The notes under the pieces are model-generated. The model was not told where the DNA came from, searched no databases, and saw nothing but the letters and a program-made list of their open reading frames with translations. Position numbers and translations under genes: made by a program. Shown piece by piece: positions 43,801-55,553 of a DNA stretch of 64,000 nt. Source of the stretch: Austropuccinia psidii (lineage: Eukaryota; Basidiomycota; Pucciniomycetes; Pucciniales; Sphaerophragmiaceae); contig JALGQZ010000002.1 in assembly GCA_023105745.1 (NCBI GenBank), positions 45,780,497-45,844,496 of the forward strand, written 5' to 3'. How positions within the stretch are numbered: position 1 is the stretch's first letter; every line of letters begins with the position of its first letter.

Positions 43801-44200
43801 GTGAATATTTTATTCACCCTTATTTGACCTTATTTTAGCTATAGCTTCTGTATCTTTTGTGTTAGGTCAATTTGGCTAGTACCGTTGGATAGCCCAGACT
43901 TAGAGCTTCAATTTTAATACCCATTTTCTGGGGTTAAGCCTCTTCCTCTGGATTTAAGATGAGAGGTGAAAATTAAGGTTTATGCTCAGCAACAAGTTTG
44001 AGCAGGAATCACTTTGTTATTATTTTTCCTATGATGATGGGAATTGTATATTTGGAAAGAAATTATTTTCCTCTTTCTTTTGATATCTTTTGAGCTTTTT
44101 TTTGGCTCAGCTCCATGTTTTGGTGGTATCTTAGCTTTACCATTGGTTTATGGTATTTAGCTGTCATGCTTGTGCTCTGGTTTTGAGTCACAGGATGACA
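40866..44200 (-). mobile_element. E1 3' LTR, family E, split by A3
   Basis: On plus it runs from tgtcaggctgagtctatgat to gagtcacaggatgaca. Excluding A3 and its duplication it is about 1.38 kb. The element E1 spans 40866-63674. Its flanks atttt (40861-40865) and atttc (63675-63679) differ at one base. Confidence 0.9.
41520..43468 (+). mobile_element. A3 solo LTR, family A (1949 bp)
   Basis: Starts TGCCAGCCTTGAGGTATATT and ends AAATTTTACA. It is flanked by a perfect attgg duplication (41515-41519, 43469-43473) inside the E1 3' LTR; removing it restores the E LTR sequence seen at 62880-62940. A 64-codon open stretch at 42739 is within LTR sequence and not supported as a gene. Confidence 0.93.
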
Positions 44201-44212
44201 TACCCTCCCTCC
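44201..44212 (-). other. E1 polypurine tract
   Basis: Minus strand GGAGGGAGGGTA directly upstream of the 3' LTR. Confidence 0.75.
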
Positions 44213-44335
44213 AAAAAAGTCTCATCATTGATGAGACTTTTCAGTCTCCCTAGAGGGCCTGAATATCCTTAGATGAAGGTTCCCATCTGGTATTGCATCC
44301 TCTGCCAACCATTTGTCTTTGTCTGCTGTCTGGTT

Positions 44336-44569
44336 TCAACATCTAACCAAACATTGTCTTTGGTCTTTATCATTATGTCTAATTTTCCTGGCCTTTATGA
44401 TCTTCTTCATAGGACAAGTAGAGTCTTCTATCTCCACTATTTCTGGTGGAGTGGAAGTCTCCTTCCTGCAGGGGAACTTGTCCCCTCCTGTCTGGGAGTA
44501 TGGTTTAACTAGACTCACTGGGAATACCATGTGTTTCCTAGAGAATTCTTCTGTTAGTCTAGCCCCCAC
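44336..44569 (-). pseudogene. E1 chromodomain region
   Basis: Reads FPVSLVKPYSQTGGDKFP, then MKKIIKARKIRHNDKDQRQC and LVRC. This is the join from integrase to a chromodomain, as in C2 (KKITTVLKERKLR...). The C-terminal half, with the Trp, is lost or frameshifted toward the polypurine tract. Confidence 0.65.
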
Positions 44570-44614
44570 TTAATTTTTCCCTATCAGCTTAATGATAGTG
44601 AAGGATCCTACAAA

Positions 44615-45631
44615 TTAGTCTCTCATTTTCTTTGGTCTCTTGAGATTGTTGAAGTTTAGTGTAGACACTAACACCTGGTCCCCTTCTTTGAGGTCTGGTT
44701 CCACATGTGTCTTATCACACCTCTGCTTGTTGTATTCTTTAGCTTCAGCTATGAGCTTAGCAGCTGTGTCACAAGCTCTCCTCCACATTTCATGGAAGTC
44801 TTTGGTTATGGGGTGGATATTTAGAATATTTTTCTTCAAGTGATCCACAGGAAATGGGGGTTTACACCCTTTTTCTACCAGTGAGGGTGATTTCCCTGTG
44901 GTAGAGTTCTGGATGGTGTTGTAAGCCAGTTGTATTTCTGGAAGGAGTGTGACCCAGTAATGGGTGTACCCTTTATACTCCTTATATTACATTCCATATT
45001 CACAGAATCTTCTGATCATGTCCTCCATTGTTTGGATCATCCTTTCAGCCAAACCATCTGTCTGTAGATGGTAGGCTGTAGAAAATGCTAGTTTTGTTCT
45101 GAAAATGTAATAGAGGTTGGTCCAAAATTCCAATGTGAATTTTGGTTCCCTATTACTGATTATTATTTTTGGGACTCCACATGTGGATATCATGTTATTC
45201 CAGGATAACAAGGCTGTATCCATAGCTGTGTCCTCCTTGTGACATGGTAGGAGCCTTACAGTTTTACTATGCCTATCAACTATGACCAGGCAAGCATTGA
45301 AATTTTCTTTGCCTTCTGGGACTAGTCCTGTGACCCAGTCCATGTTTCTGGTTTCCCATGGGTGTTTGGGTTCTTCTATGTGTTGAAGTAGCCCATATTT
45401 CTCCCCATGCTTTCTGTTTGCCTTTTGGAATCTTTTACAAGTGTTGATATATTCACTCAGCTCTTGTTCCCATTTGGGCCACCAAGCTGTGCTTTCTACT
45501 CTCTCTTTGTTCCTGTCTTCACTCATATGTCCCATACAGGGGAAGTCATGACATTCTTGCAGGAGCGGGGATATATGGTCCCTGTCTATCACTGTGAGGG
45601 TAATTGTATGCTTATCTCTGTGAAAGAGCAA
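44615..45631 (-). pseudogene. E1 integrase
   Basis: 44987-45631 holds the zinc finger with two His ([10 protein letters not shown]) but TCKRF, so the last Cys is replaced by Phe. The core follows: [20 protein letters not shown] has the first Asp. SNREPKF has Glu in place of the second catalytic Asp seen as SDRDPKF in A1. [16 protein letters not shown] carries the Glu. 44615-44848 is the C-terminal domain with KEGDQVLVSTLNFNNLKRPK. A break lies near 44849-44986. The enzyme is inactive as encoded. Confidence 0.85.
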
Positions 45632-46416
45632 TTCATCTATCAGGAAAATCTTTCTACTGGTATTACAGTTCTGGGCTCCTATATTTCTGTTTAAGGAGTT
45701 TTAATAATATTCCACACTGTTTGTGTTTGGCATAAGTCTTAATCACTGCACTGAAGAGCTCATTATGTAGTTCTGAGGGGCGTATTCCCAATATTGTAGT
45801 TTCTGTTCCCTCTGATTCAGTGTCTTCACTGTCTGGGGTACCACTTTATGGTTCCCATTCAAAAAATCTGAAGTTTTTCTCCTGTTTATTTCCATAAAAT
45901 TGATAGAAATATTTGCTGCTACTTCATGGTCATAAGCTGGGTTGCTCTTGACATTATCCAGTCACCATCTGCATTTGTGTGGCTTTTACCTTCATTTTAT
46001 ATGATGTTAATATCACCTCTATACTCTTGGATGGCTATTCGCCACCTCAAAATGTGTCTATTAGTAGTATTCATTTTAATCAAATACTTTAGTGCTGTGC
46101 AGTCTGTTTATACTTCAAATATTGCACCCTCCAGATAGTAATGGAATCTCTCTAGGTCCCACGCTAGGCATAATCATCCAGTTTGGGTTGCTCCATACCT
46201 AGCTTCTGAATCTTTTGGTTTCCTGGAGATATAACATATTACCCCTTCCCTTGGTTCACCATCCACAATTTGTCTTTGGTGCAGGGTAGCTCCCAATCCT
46301 TGACTGCAAGCTGCATCTATGTACAACTTGAATGGTAATTCAAAGTCAGGGAGTATCAGGACATGTGCATTGGTGAGTTTATGTTTGATCCTCTCATATA
46401 CATCCCTCCTTTCCAT
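45632..46416 (-). pseudogene. E1 RNase H and connection, broken
   Basis: 46174-46416 reads FKLYIDAACSQGLGATLHQR, then VICYISRKPKDSEARYGATQ. The rest of RNase H (45950-46170) is recognisable only in fragments on the minus strand, such as EYRGDINII and the HKCRW word that replaces NADGLSRW. The 250 bases before integrase are a decayed spacer. Confidence 0.7.
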
Positions 46417-47054
46417 GGTAATTTCAAAAACTACATCTTTTGAACATAACTTGTATAGACTACTAGTTATGTGGGAAAAGTTTTAGATGTGGTTTCTGTA
46501 GTAGCTATCAAACCCAAGGAAATATTTCATCTCTTTGATGTTTTTTGGTACTGGGTTTTTCAGTACTTCTGCTACTTTATTCTGGCCTATGGTCAGACTA
46601 ATTCCTGAGACTTTATTTCTTGGTGCCAATAGTTCTGGTTGGCCAAATTTATGAGTTTGAATTTACTAGGGACTCTGTCTATGTACTGCATATGGTCTTC
46701 CCATGTCTCTGAGTATATAATGATGTCATAAATGTATAATACCATCTGGCCTTTGGATATTTCTTCCTGAAATATTGTGTCCATCATTCTTTGGAAGTGG
46801 TCTGGTGCATTTTTGATTCCAAATGCAATCCTGGTGTACTCATATATACCCATATGGAATATAATTCTGAGTAACTTCATGGAGTTTGTTTTAACTCCAT
46901 TCTGATTTAAGCCTTTCATACAATCCATCTTGGTTATATATTTGGCTTTTTACAGCTTGTCTAGGCCATGGGGTATCCTTGATATAGGGTACCTCTCAGC
47001 TTTTGTGCAGTTATTTAGGGATCTGAAGTCACCACACAGCCTATATATGGCATC
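46417..47054 (-). pseudogene. E1 reverse transcriptase, C-terminal side of the C3 insertion
   Basis: Starting at the C3 site it reads CGDFRSLNNCTKAERYPISR, then KAKYITKMDCMKGLNQNGVK, then MGIYEYTRIAFGIKNAPDHF. The catalytic box at 46725-46736 reads YIYD instead of YIDD, so one catalytic Asp is gone. The thumb with the GFDSYYRNHI segment follows with breaks. The N-terminal RT part is across C3, at 58413-58600. Confidence 0.82.
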
Positions 47055-47933
47055 ATGCCTGTAAGTTTCAGATATGAAACTTTGATTAAAAATGAAGTAT
47101 TTTTCCTATCCTCAAAATTTGTATAGGGTAAAATATGATTAAAAAATAGTATGTAGTAGTATTTTTAGGAGAAAAACACCAATTTTATCGATTTTAGCTT
47201 TGAAAGTATAGAATAATAATATTATAAAGATTTGTCATTTTACCAACAATAAAAATATATCCAAAAATACCCTACAAGAGATATCTAAGGCTACAAATGA
47301 AATTTGTTCAAGAGAAATTTCAATTGGAATTAATTGAGAAAAAGAACTTCAATAAATTAATTAAATAGCAGAGTCTTTCAAATGGTATCTAGAGAGAAAA
47401 TATGCCCAAAAGTGACCAGAGTGAATTTGGAAACACAGTGACAAAGCTAACAGTGATGAAAGATGCTTGAATTCACTTATGGGGTGGTTCAAGGGGTAAA
47501 AATGATTATAAGAGTTACAAACAGTGATTTAATTATTTTTTCACGTGGTTAAAAGGTTTGAAATGATGTAAGAATGCTGGTTGGAACCTTTTACCAATTG
47601 GTTTAACAGTGTTTAAACTAATTATAAAAGGAAAAGATTCTAACATGTAAAAAAATGGGGCAAAGAAGACATTCTTTTATAGCCATCAAATTTCTTAATA
47701 CAAAAGTAAAATCTACTCTTGTCAGTTGTGGAAAACACTCTGACAACAGAAAAACCAATTATGGCATCATTGAACCCTGGTTTAGACCAAAAAAGGGCTG
47801 ATTTTAGCCATTTTTGGCTATTTTTAGCCATTTTAGACCCTTAAATCAGCCATTACTTTAGTAATACCTGGTCTAGAGCCTTAAAAACACATCAGAATGT
47901 GTGTAGGAGATGTAGAAGCCATTTACAACTGCT

Positions 47934-48215
47934 TTAACTTGAGGGTAGTTTTACCCTCTTGGCAACAGTTAAAGCTGCCCTGGTTGGTATCAAAACCTCA
48001 TCATCAATTGAGACACAGACCCTGTGGCTCAATTCCAGGCCAAAAGTGATGAACCTTTTCATGAATTTTGAAATCCCATGCCTTTCAGAAAGAATTTTGG
48101 GGGTCTGGCTCCCCCTTGGAGCTAGAGTACCTTTTCCCCCCAGAATTAGTCTTTCCAATTTATTTTTTTTCTTTAATTCCTCATCATGTAATATATTTGT
48201 AATATACACATACAA
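47934..48215 (-). CDS. C3 LTR sense ORF (93 codons)
   Basis: Open here and longer than in C2: LERLILGGKGTLAPRGSQTP, then RFITFGLELSHRVCVSIDDE, then VLIPTRAALTVAKRVKLPSS and a stop. Shares frame and stop with the C1 and C2 copies. Function unknown. The N-terminal 25 residues overlap AT-rich LTR sequence and may not be part of it. Confidence 0.35.
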   Translation of the reverse strand: MYVYITNILHDEELKKKNKLERLILGGKGTLAPRGSQTPKILSERHGISKFMKRFITFGLELSHRVCVSIDDEVLIPTRAALTVAKRVKLPSS

Positions 48216-48389
48216 TTCAATTGAGTTTTACAGTAAACAACAGTGATAATTGATAACTCATATGTAAATTACAGTTGACTTATCTTATACACATGCACAT
48301 TTTGAAATTTCAATTTAAAATACTTCAATTCCTCATAACTTCTAAACTACACACAACACCTCAATTTTAACACAAAAATTCATGGTTGA

Positions 48390-48403
48390 CACCACATGTG
48401 GTG
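48390..48403. promoter_or_regulatory. Perfect palindrome in C3 3' LTR
   Basis: CACCACATGTGGTG, same site as in C1 and C2 5' LTR. Confidence 0.4.
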
Positions 48404-48844
48404 TGAATTAATTTAATGTTTTGAGTATTTTCAAATTTTGTACAGAAAAGACTAAAAACTTAATTTAAGCTTATTTAGAGTTGAGTTACAGAAATTTTAC
48501 CCAGAGGTGTCCCCACCTTATTTTATGTGAGGAATCCAATGGTGAAGTGACTTTCTTATGTTTATTTCTTGGATAAAAATTTATAATATATTTCATGTAG
48601 CTTTTTACCAGAAATATTTTAATTTTACTTAATTTTTTCAAGTAAAAATGTATTTTCATAATTTTAAAATTTAATGTAATTTTTATTTTGAATTATAATT
48701 AAATTTTCATTTTTGTATATAAATTTATATTTGTATTTTGATTCTTATTTTGATAATATAAATAAATTCATTTTTATTTATATTTGTATCTTATTTTGTT
48801 ATTTGTGGTCTTTTGGGTATATGAAAATACTTCTAAGGCTCACA

Positions 48845-48855
48845 TTCCCTCCCCC
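48845..48855 (-). other. C3 polypurine tract
   Basis: Minus strand GGGGGAGGGAA next to the 3' LTR, as in C2. Confidence 0.85.
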
Positions 48856-48859
48856 TAAA

Positions 48860-49093
48860 AAAAGTATTACTTTGTAATATTGTTCTTTCTAGTGTTTCTG
48901 AACCTTCTTAGAAGTTTAGTAGCTTCAGGTATGTCCTTTTCTGCTAACAATTCATCTTCAAAAGCTGGGTCACTGTACCTAACAAGTTATTCCCTTACTT
49001 CATTGGTTCTCAACTTTCTTTCTTTGAGAACTTTGGTAATTTTCTTGAAACCACATGATTCAATAGGAGGTATAAATTAGGGAACTTTATTTC
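48860..49093 (-). pseudogene. C3 chromodomain
   Basis: The minus strand reads, with stops, IPPIESCGFKKITKVLKERK, LVRYSDPAFEDELLAEKDIP and LLRRFRNTRKN. It aligns with the C2 chromodomain. The conserved Trp after EDE is Leu, and a stop interrupts it. Confidence 0.7.
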
Positions 49094-50299
49094 TCAAAGG
49101 AAATTTTCAGCACCACTAGATTTATATGGCTTTATCAAGCTCACTGGAAATGTAGGATGCTTATTGCTAAGCCCTTCAGATAGTTCTACTTCAACAGCAT
49201 TTTCTCCATGAAGGTCCTTAATAGCAAAAGGTCCTGCAAAGTATTCTTTGAGCATTTTACATCTTTTGATGTTTTTGAAGTTAGTGGTGGATACAATGAC
49301 TAAATCCCCCACTTTAAAATCTAGAGTGGCATGTGATTTGTCCCGTTTGTCCTTAGCATATGCAAAAGAGTCTTCCATGCACCTCATTGCATGCTTTCTA
49401 GTGTTTTCTAGCATTTCTTTGAAGCTAGCATATGTAGGATGTATCTCAACCAAATCTTTCCTCAAGGAATCTTGAGGTAATTTGGGATTCCATCCTTTTT
49501 CTAGAATAGCAGGAGTTTGATTGGTACTGGCATTAATGGATGTCTTATATGCAAATTCTAGTGCTGGTAAAAGAGTACACCAATCATAGTTAAATCAATC
49601 ACAATCTTTGAATTCAAGGCCATATGCATAAAATCTTCTTACCATATCTTCCAAGGTCTGGATCATCCTTTCAGCCAAACCATCAGTTTGTGGGTGGTAG
49701 GCTGTAGAGAAGGATAACTTTGTCCCAAATAGTTGGTGAAGATTTTTCCATAGTGCTGAGGTGAATTTGGGATCCCCGTCACTAATGATGTTTGTGAATA
49801 TCCTAGTCCATGATACTACTCTATTCCATATCAGAAGGGCGGTATTCATGGCTGTATTATCCTTGTGACATGGTCAAAAGATTAGAGTCTTACTAAATCT
49901 GTCAACAATTACTAGGCAAGCATTATAACTTCTGTCACGCCCTGGTGGCAGGCCAGTTACCCAATCCATATGGACAATTTCCCAAATTCTTCTGTGTTCT
50001 TGGATCTTGATCATATTTCCAAGTCGTTTTCCAGTGTATTAATTTTCTTTCTGACATCTTTCACAGGTTATGTGATACTCTGCAACATTGTTCTGCCACA
50101 TTTTCAATCATATGCAGGTTTTTAATTTTTCTCTTGTTCTGTCTTCAGACAGATGTCCTGAGAAAGGCCTGTCATGGCATTCTTTAAGTACAAGGTTGAT
50201 TAAGGACCTGTCCACAACTGTCATGACACATGTATGCTTAGTTCTGTGGTAAATTATACCATCCAGAAAGTGGAATCTTCCTTCATGATATGTTTTTCT
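49094..50299 (-). pseudogene. C3 integrase
   Basis: 49094-49465 is the C-terminal part (KVGDLVIVSTTNFKNIKRCK, FPVSLIKPYKSSG). 49595-49849 is the core end, with ISDGDPKFTSALW (Asp kept, Arg to Gly) and [16 protein letters not shown]. 49850-50299 holds the core start, HMDWVTGLPPG, and the zinc domain with several stops (for example, the CDRC pair is damaged). All modules are present in order, but the frame is broken at least three times. Confidence 0.82.
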
Positions 50300-51487
50300 C
50301 TATATCTCATTTAAGGCATGTATCAAAGAATTGTCTTCAAAGTCCTTAGTAATTAATTGGCATAAAATGCTACAATTTTTATCCCGAGTATAAGTGCTTC
50401 TTACCTCCTCAAATAAAGTGGTTTTCTGGTCTGTAACACTGATTCCTTCTAAGGCTATTTGTGGTGAAGCTTCTTCTGGCACATAAGCAGGATTATCAAT
50501 ATTATTTTGTAGTGGCCATCTGCTTAGTCCATCTGCATTTTTATGAATATTCCAATATTTGTGAACAATAGTCATATTTCCCTTGTATTCTTGTATGGCT
50601 ATTTGCCATCTGAGAATATGTCTGTTAGGTGTCTTCATGTTTAAAAGTGACTTAACAGTGGTACAATCTGTTATCACTTCAAAACCACATCCTTCCAGGA
50701 AGTAATTTAATTTCTCCAAGGCCCACACAAGGCATAAACACTCCATTTGACTTTCCCCATATCTGGCTTCAGTTGGTTTTATTCTCCTGGATATGAAACA
50801 TCTGGGTCCCTCCACAGGTGTATCATTTATAATCTGGACTTGATGAAGTGCATCACCCAGCCCATCTCCTGATGCATCAATATATAGCTTAAAAGGTAGT
50901 TTAAAGTCTGGCATCAGTAAGAGTGGAGCAGTGGTCAAGGCTTGTCTCAAAGATTCAAAGGCTTTGAATTTGTCAACAGTAATTTCAAATACTGTGTCTT
51001 TGTCCCAAAATTTATAAAGAGGTCTTGCTATGGATGCAAAATCCTTAATATGTTGCCTGTAATATCCTGCAAACCCCAAAAGTGACTGAATTTCCTCTTT
51101 GTTCTGAGGCATGGGTTTCAGAAATACTGCTGCGACCCTGGTTTTGTCAATTCCAAGGGATAAACCAGATACTACATGTGCCAGTGCTTTGAGTTCTTTA
51201 AATCCAAAATGGCATTTCTTCAAAGAAATTTTCATCTTCACAGATTGTATTTTTGTCAAAACTCTGGATAATCTGTACATATGTTCTTCCCAAGTTTTGG
51301 AACAAACAATAATGTCATCAATGTAAATGATTAACCATCCTTCTGAACATTCTTCAGGGAAGATTTCATTCATCATTCTTTGGAAGTGTGAAGGTGCATT
51401 CTTGATACCAAAAGGCATCCTCAAATATCCATATACTCCCCAATGAACAATAATCGGCAAGTATTTTCTTGCCCTTGGTGTCACCAC
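50300..51487 (-). CDS. C3 RT palm/thumb and RNase H, open (395 codons)
   Basis: This is the best-preserved polymerase fragment in the window. [20 protein letters not shown] leads to [20 protein letters not shown], with an intact YIDD at 51314-51325. The thumb has [20 protein letters not shown]. RNase H follows, with [40 protein letters not shown] and [11 protein letters not shown]. It ends in the spacer before integrase (SLIHALNEI). The RT fingers lie in another frame upstream, so it is a fragment of a Gag-Pol and not a free enzyme. Confidence 0.85.
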   Translation of the reverse strand: MVTPRARKYLPIIVHWGVYGYLRMPFGIKNAPSHFQRMMNEIFPEECSEGWLIIYIDDIIVCSKTWEEHMYRLSRVLTKIQSVKMKISLKKCHFGFKELKALAHVVSGLSLGIDKTRVAAVFLKPMPQNKEEIQSLLGFAGYYRQHIKDFASIARPLYKFWDKDTVFEITVDKFKAFESLRQALTTAPLLLMPDFKLPFKLYIDASGDGLGDALHQVQIINDTPVEGPRCFISRRIKPTEARYGESQMECLCLVWALEKLNYFLEGCGFEVITDCTTVKSLLNMKTPNRHILRWQIAIQEYKGNMTIVHKYWNIHKNADGLSRWPLQNNIDNPAYVPEEASPQIALEGISVTDQKTTLFEEVRSTYTRDKNCSILCQLITKDFEDNSLIHALNEI

Positions 51488-52163
51488 ATTCTGATTAAAT
51501 CCTTGGCATCCATAGTGATTATATACACTTCTTGAGATATCTGGGTAAGGGCAATTTGTATTTTTGGTATTGGGTACCTGTCTGGAACAGTGTAAGTGTT
51601 CAGAGCTCTAAAGTCCCCAACCAGTCTAGATTTTCCATTATGTCATGCCATTATGACTGGTGTACTTATTTCTACTTGCTCATTATGGTCAACCTTTCTT
51701 ATTACACCAAGGTCTAGAAGTTCTTTAATATTAATTTCCAGAGCTTCTCTTGATTTAGGACTTGCTGGATATGAAGGTCTTCTTTAGAGTGGTGTATAAG
51801 GTCTCTCAATATTAAGGATGATTTCAACTTCATGACCAATAGCTGCCCCAAAAGGTTCTTTGTCTGATGCAAATGCTTCTTTGTGTTCATATAAAAGGGC
51901 ATAATTTCATTTTCCCGTTTATCAGTCAGATGAAGGCTTATTTCAGCTTCACTTAATTGTTCAGATTTGAATCTTTCCAGCTCTAAGCTGACTGCTGCTA
52001 CTTTGCTTACTGTGATTTGTCTTTCAAATTTCAAAAAGGCAAATTTCTGATGCTTATTGTCTCCAATATTAAAGTATCTGTCCTTGTTGTTATGCAAGTC
52101 TATGCCATACATGATCAAATAGTCATTTCCAAATATGAAATGGGTACTAGAGCAATTTTCCAT
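51488..52163 (-). pseudogene. C3 protease C-terminal half and RT fingers, frameshifted
   Basis: 51714-52163 reads FIFGNDYLIMYGIDLHNNKD (the hydrophobic half of protease), then linker, then a shift inside the GHEVDIILNIERPY region. The remaining fingers ([13 protein letters not shown]...-like) are in other frames between 51488 and 51713. The order agrees with A1 and C2. Confidence 0.75.
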
Positions 52164-52186
52164 AACAACAAATTCAACAGTGATTC

Positions 52187-52516
52187 TTAAATTTCCATAA
52201 TATGAGGAAATATTACAGTAGTCTCAAAGATTCCCAATTCTTTCATTGGATTACTTGCACTATTGAATTTTATACCATCAATTGGCAACAATTGGTCTTC
52301 AAAATTTGGTACACAAGTCCTAAGAAATGATTTTCCAACACAAGAGCAGAAGGCTCCTGGGTCAGGTAAATGTTTAGTGGGCTTATTTTCAATTACCACT
52401 TCTGCTATACAGTAGTTACCAGCTGTATAACCTTTTCCCCTATTTGTTTTTGTCTTCATAAGTTGTGAATCTTGAATTTTTGACAAATCAAGTTGACCAC
52501 TGCTCACTTTTGGCAA
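52187..52516 (-). pseudogene. C3 protease N-terminal half with altered active site
   Basis: Reads NRGKGYTAGNYCIAEVVIEN, then HLPDPGAFCSCVGKSFLRTC. C2 has LLDTG and A1 NLDTG at the catalytic site; here it is DPG. The catalytic Asp remains, but the Thr needed for the fireman's grip of retropepsins is Pro, so activity is doubtful. The upstream part (52517-52695) is the acidic gag-protease spacer with frame breaks. Confidence 0.8.
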
Positions 52517-52695
52517 GTGGGAATAAATTCCATGATGTCAAAGGTGGAATTGATATTTCCTATATCTTTTTGAAGATTCAGAAAATATTGATGACTTATC
52601 ATCTGAAATTTCTTCAATTATATTATCATATTTTTCAACAGCAGGTTCTTTTTCAACATTAATTTCATTGATTTTTCCCCTTTTTCAACATGTAT

Positions 52696-54118
52696 TGTCA
52701 GGCTGAGTCTATGATAAAAGTAATATAAATGTATTTACAACCTTTAACTATGACTGTGACATGGTAAAAAAGATTTTAAAAAGATTTATGAGGATTAAAA
52801 ATGGTTTAATTTAAAAATAAAAGGGCTTTACTATATTAAATATAGTGGTGGTGAGCGCTGTTGAAAGCCCTGGGTGCAGCTTTACCTGTTGGGTTACAGT
52901 TATAAAGACTACAATAATTAAGATTATAATTATACCTGCTTATTACCCAAGAGTAAAACTGTTTTTGACAGTTTACTACGTATGGTATTCAAGAGCAGCA
53001 TGAGGGAAGCAATTCTGGCTGTGAAAAGCCTCCTTTTTATCCTGAAATGGGGTGGAAAGGGTGCTAGACCTTTCCACGTAGAGGAAGTGAAGATCTTTCA
53101 CTCTCTGAGACAGACCTTTGGTTTGCAAAGACCTGTGTTAACCTGTATTGGGCTCAGACATCTGGGCAGTTTTCACCAAGACAGGGTGAAAATTTTCATC
53201 TGGGGACCTCACAGCCTGATTCTGACGTGTATGATGCGTAGAATGCTGTAGAGAAACTGTATGGGACCCCAGTATTGACTGACATATGAGGTATTGAAGT
53301 AAAAACAAGCTTCTTTGTCTATTTGACACCTCATATTCATGATTATGGGACATTATCCCATGGTAAATCTGTATTGGTCAGAATGTGGGAGTTTGACCTT
53401 AAATCAGCTGTAATTTTGTCAGTTCTTGAGATATCAACCTCAAAAATGAAATACGTGTGTAGCCCTGTATGTGTTCTACACAATAGTACCTTATTTGATT
53501 TGGCTATCATTCAATATGGAAAAGCTATGCCATGTATAAGATTTTTGTACATATGCGTGGTTTAGGCAAAAAGCTCTATTGGGCTTGTTTGCCCATAACT
53601 TCTGATATAGTTGGGATATGAGGAAATGGATGACACCATCAGATATCCCTTATTGTGCGCTTTCCAAAAAGACCCCACTTTAGGTATCTCGCACTAAAAC
53701 TGCAAAAGTTAGATGAGAGGTGAATGTTTTGTTCACCCTTATTTGGCCTAAATTTGGCCATAACTCAAGTAATAATGGTGCTAGCTCAGTTTGGCTAGTA
53801 CCATTGGATAGCCCTGGCTTAGAGCTTCATTTTGAGTACCCATTTGATGGGGTTAAGCCTCTCCTTCTGGATTTTAGATGAGAGGTGAAAATTAAGGTTT
53901 ATGCTCAGCAACAACTTTGAGCAGGAATAACTTTGTTATTTCTTGTCCTATGGTGATGGGACTTATATATTCAAAAAGGGGTGAGTTTACTCTTTTTTTT
54001 GATACCTTTTGAGCTAATTTGGCTCAGCTCCATGTTTTGGTGGTATCTTGGCTATACCATTGGTTTATGGTAATTTGGCTGTCATGCTTGTGCTCTGGTT
54101 TGGAGTCACAGGCTGACA
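52696..54118 (-). mobile_element. E2 solo LTR, family E (1423 bp)
   Basis: On plus from tgtcaggctgagtctatgat to gagtcacaggctgaca. It is flanked by a perfect tgtat duplication (52691-52695 and 54119-54123). It is inserted in C3 gag at the last Cys of the zinc knuckle. Open stretches inside (for example 52982-53251 plus) are LTR sequence. Confidence 0.95.
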
Positions 54119-55553
54119 TGTATTGGCTAAGTGGGTGGTTCTTTGGCAAATATTGCACTTTCTTATTATATCTGCAGATTTATACTTCATATTATTAGAA
54201 TTTTCTGTGGGATTTTTGTCCACAGAATATTTCCAAGGCTTATTAAACCTTGCTTTGAGATTCACCCTACTAGAACCAATTCTGGTTCTGGTGGTTACTT
54301 CTTCTAATATATTAATAATATCTTCTGCTGAAGATTTTTCAGTAGTACCGCTTCTGACAGCATGCTCTCAGTCACCTCCACACTGTCTCAGAATTTCTCT
54401 GTGGATCATAAATGCTGACATGTCAGGATACAATGCTGTCAATCTGTCTTTTTGTTGGCAAAAACATGGTAAAGCTTTGTCTTTACCAGAATTGAATTTG
54501 GCATATTCAAAGGCTGTTTCCACTTTAAGCCTCCAAGAATCGTTGGCTCATTTGTTGATAATATGGGTTTTCCACCAAGTCCAACTTTGGTGTCCATGTG
54601 CTTGTCTTAATTTGATATACTATCTGTGGGCTGAACTGGTAAACAAGGTTTTGAATCGTGCTGTTACCAAATTGTCTGGTAATTAGAAATTATCTTTAAT
54701 TATGTCAATACCTCTGATGAATTCCATATGGTCATATTCTCCTTCACCACTGAATTGAGGCCATTCTTTGAATTTTGGTACTTCTTTTAAAAGCTCTTGG
54801 CCCATTGATGGTTCCAAGTTATGAAAAGAAGTGCAAAATTCATTTTGGAATTGTGAATCTTCAGCATCCAATACTTGTGGATTGGGAATTCATGTACCCT
54901 CATTTTTATTCAGAGGTGTAGACATTCTTGGTAAGGTGTTTAGTATCTGTTAAGTTTCATTCATTTTTCTTTTGCTACATCTTTGGGAATTTCTGAATTC
55001 ATTTTGGAAGGCTTGTATTAAATTTATTACTTCAGTTTTATACATGTCTTCTTTATGTGTCAGTTCTTTCCATAACTCTGTTTTTCTTGTATTATCAGCA
55101 GTGACCTGTTCAATTTCATTGTTAATTTTGATTTTTTTTTTCTTCTGAAGCATCAAAACACTTTTTCAAGGCAATTGTATATGTCTTTGGTTCAGTAATT
55201 TAATTCAAAATGTCATTAAGGACTTCTTTTTATATGTCTTGATAATATCGATGGCTTGTTTAGTTCTTGTTTAAATTATGTCATCAATATTGAATGTAGA
55301 ATATTTGTCTGTTAATTCTTTGATAATGGCAGCTTGCTCATTCATCTTATTTCCAAAATAGCTGTCATTATTAGCAGCTTTAATTGCTCTTAAAACTTTC
55401 TCAAAACACATCAGTGTTTCATTTATTTGGCTCAGACTTAAGCTGTTTATTTTAAGATTGTTACAAATGGATGAATTTTTATCAGAAACATGAGTTTTTA
55501 CATCATTTATAGCTTCATACAACTCTGGGATAGAATCAAAATGTCAGAAATCA
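54119..55553 (-). pseudogene. C3 gag: zinc knuckle, capsid and helical region
   Basis: 54119-54265 encodes RKCNICQRTTHLANTC (CX2CX4HX4C), with its last codon at the E2 junction. Before it, with breaks, are the capsid pieces: VPKFKEWPQFSGEGEYDHME (54683-54871) and a WWK segment. 54950-55156 and 55271-55522 are helical (MYEAINDVKTHVSDKNSS, SLSQINETLMCFEKVLRAIK). The start is the ATG in the ATGA overlap at 55551-55554. Confidence 0.82.

Larger units (their letters stand above)
47060..48844 (-). mobile_element. C3 3' LTR, family C (1785 bp)
   Basis: On plus from tgtaagtttcagatatgaaa to ctaaggctcaca. The target duplication atgcc is at 47055-47059 and 58413-58417 (perfect). C3 is 11.35 kb including E2, or about 9.9 kb without it. 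Confidence 0.95.

Noticed and set aside
54123..54686. Plus-strand 187-codon ORF across C3 gag
   Set aside because: Antisense of capsid and zinc-knuckle coding. Long open antisense frames are common opposite Lys/Glu-rich gag.
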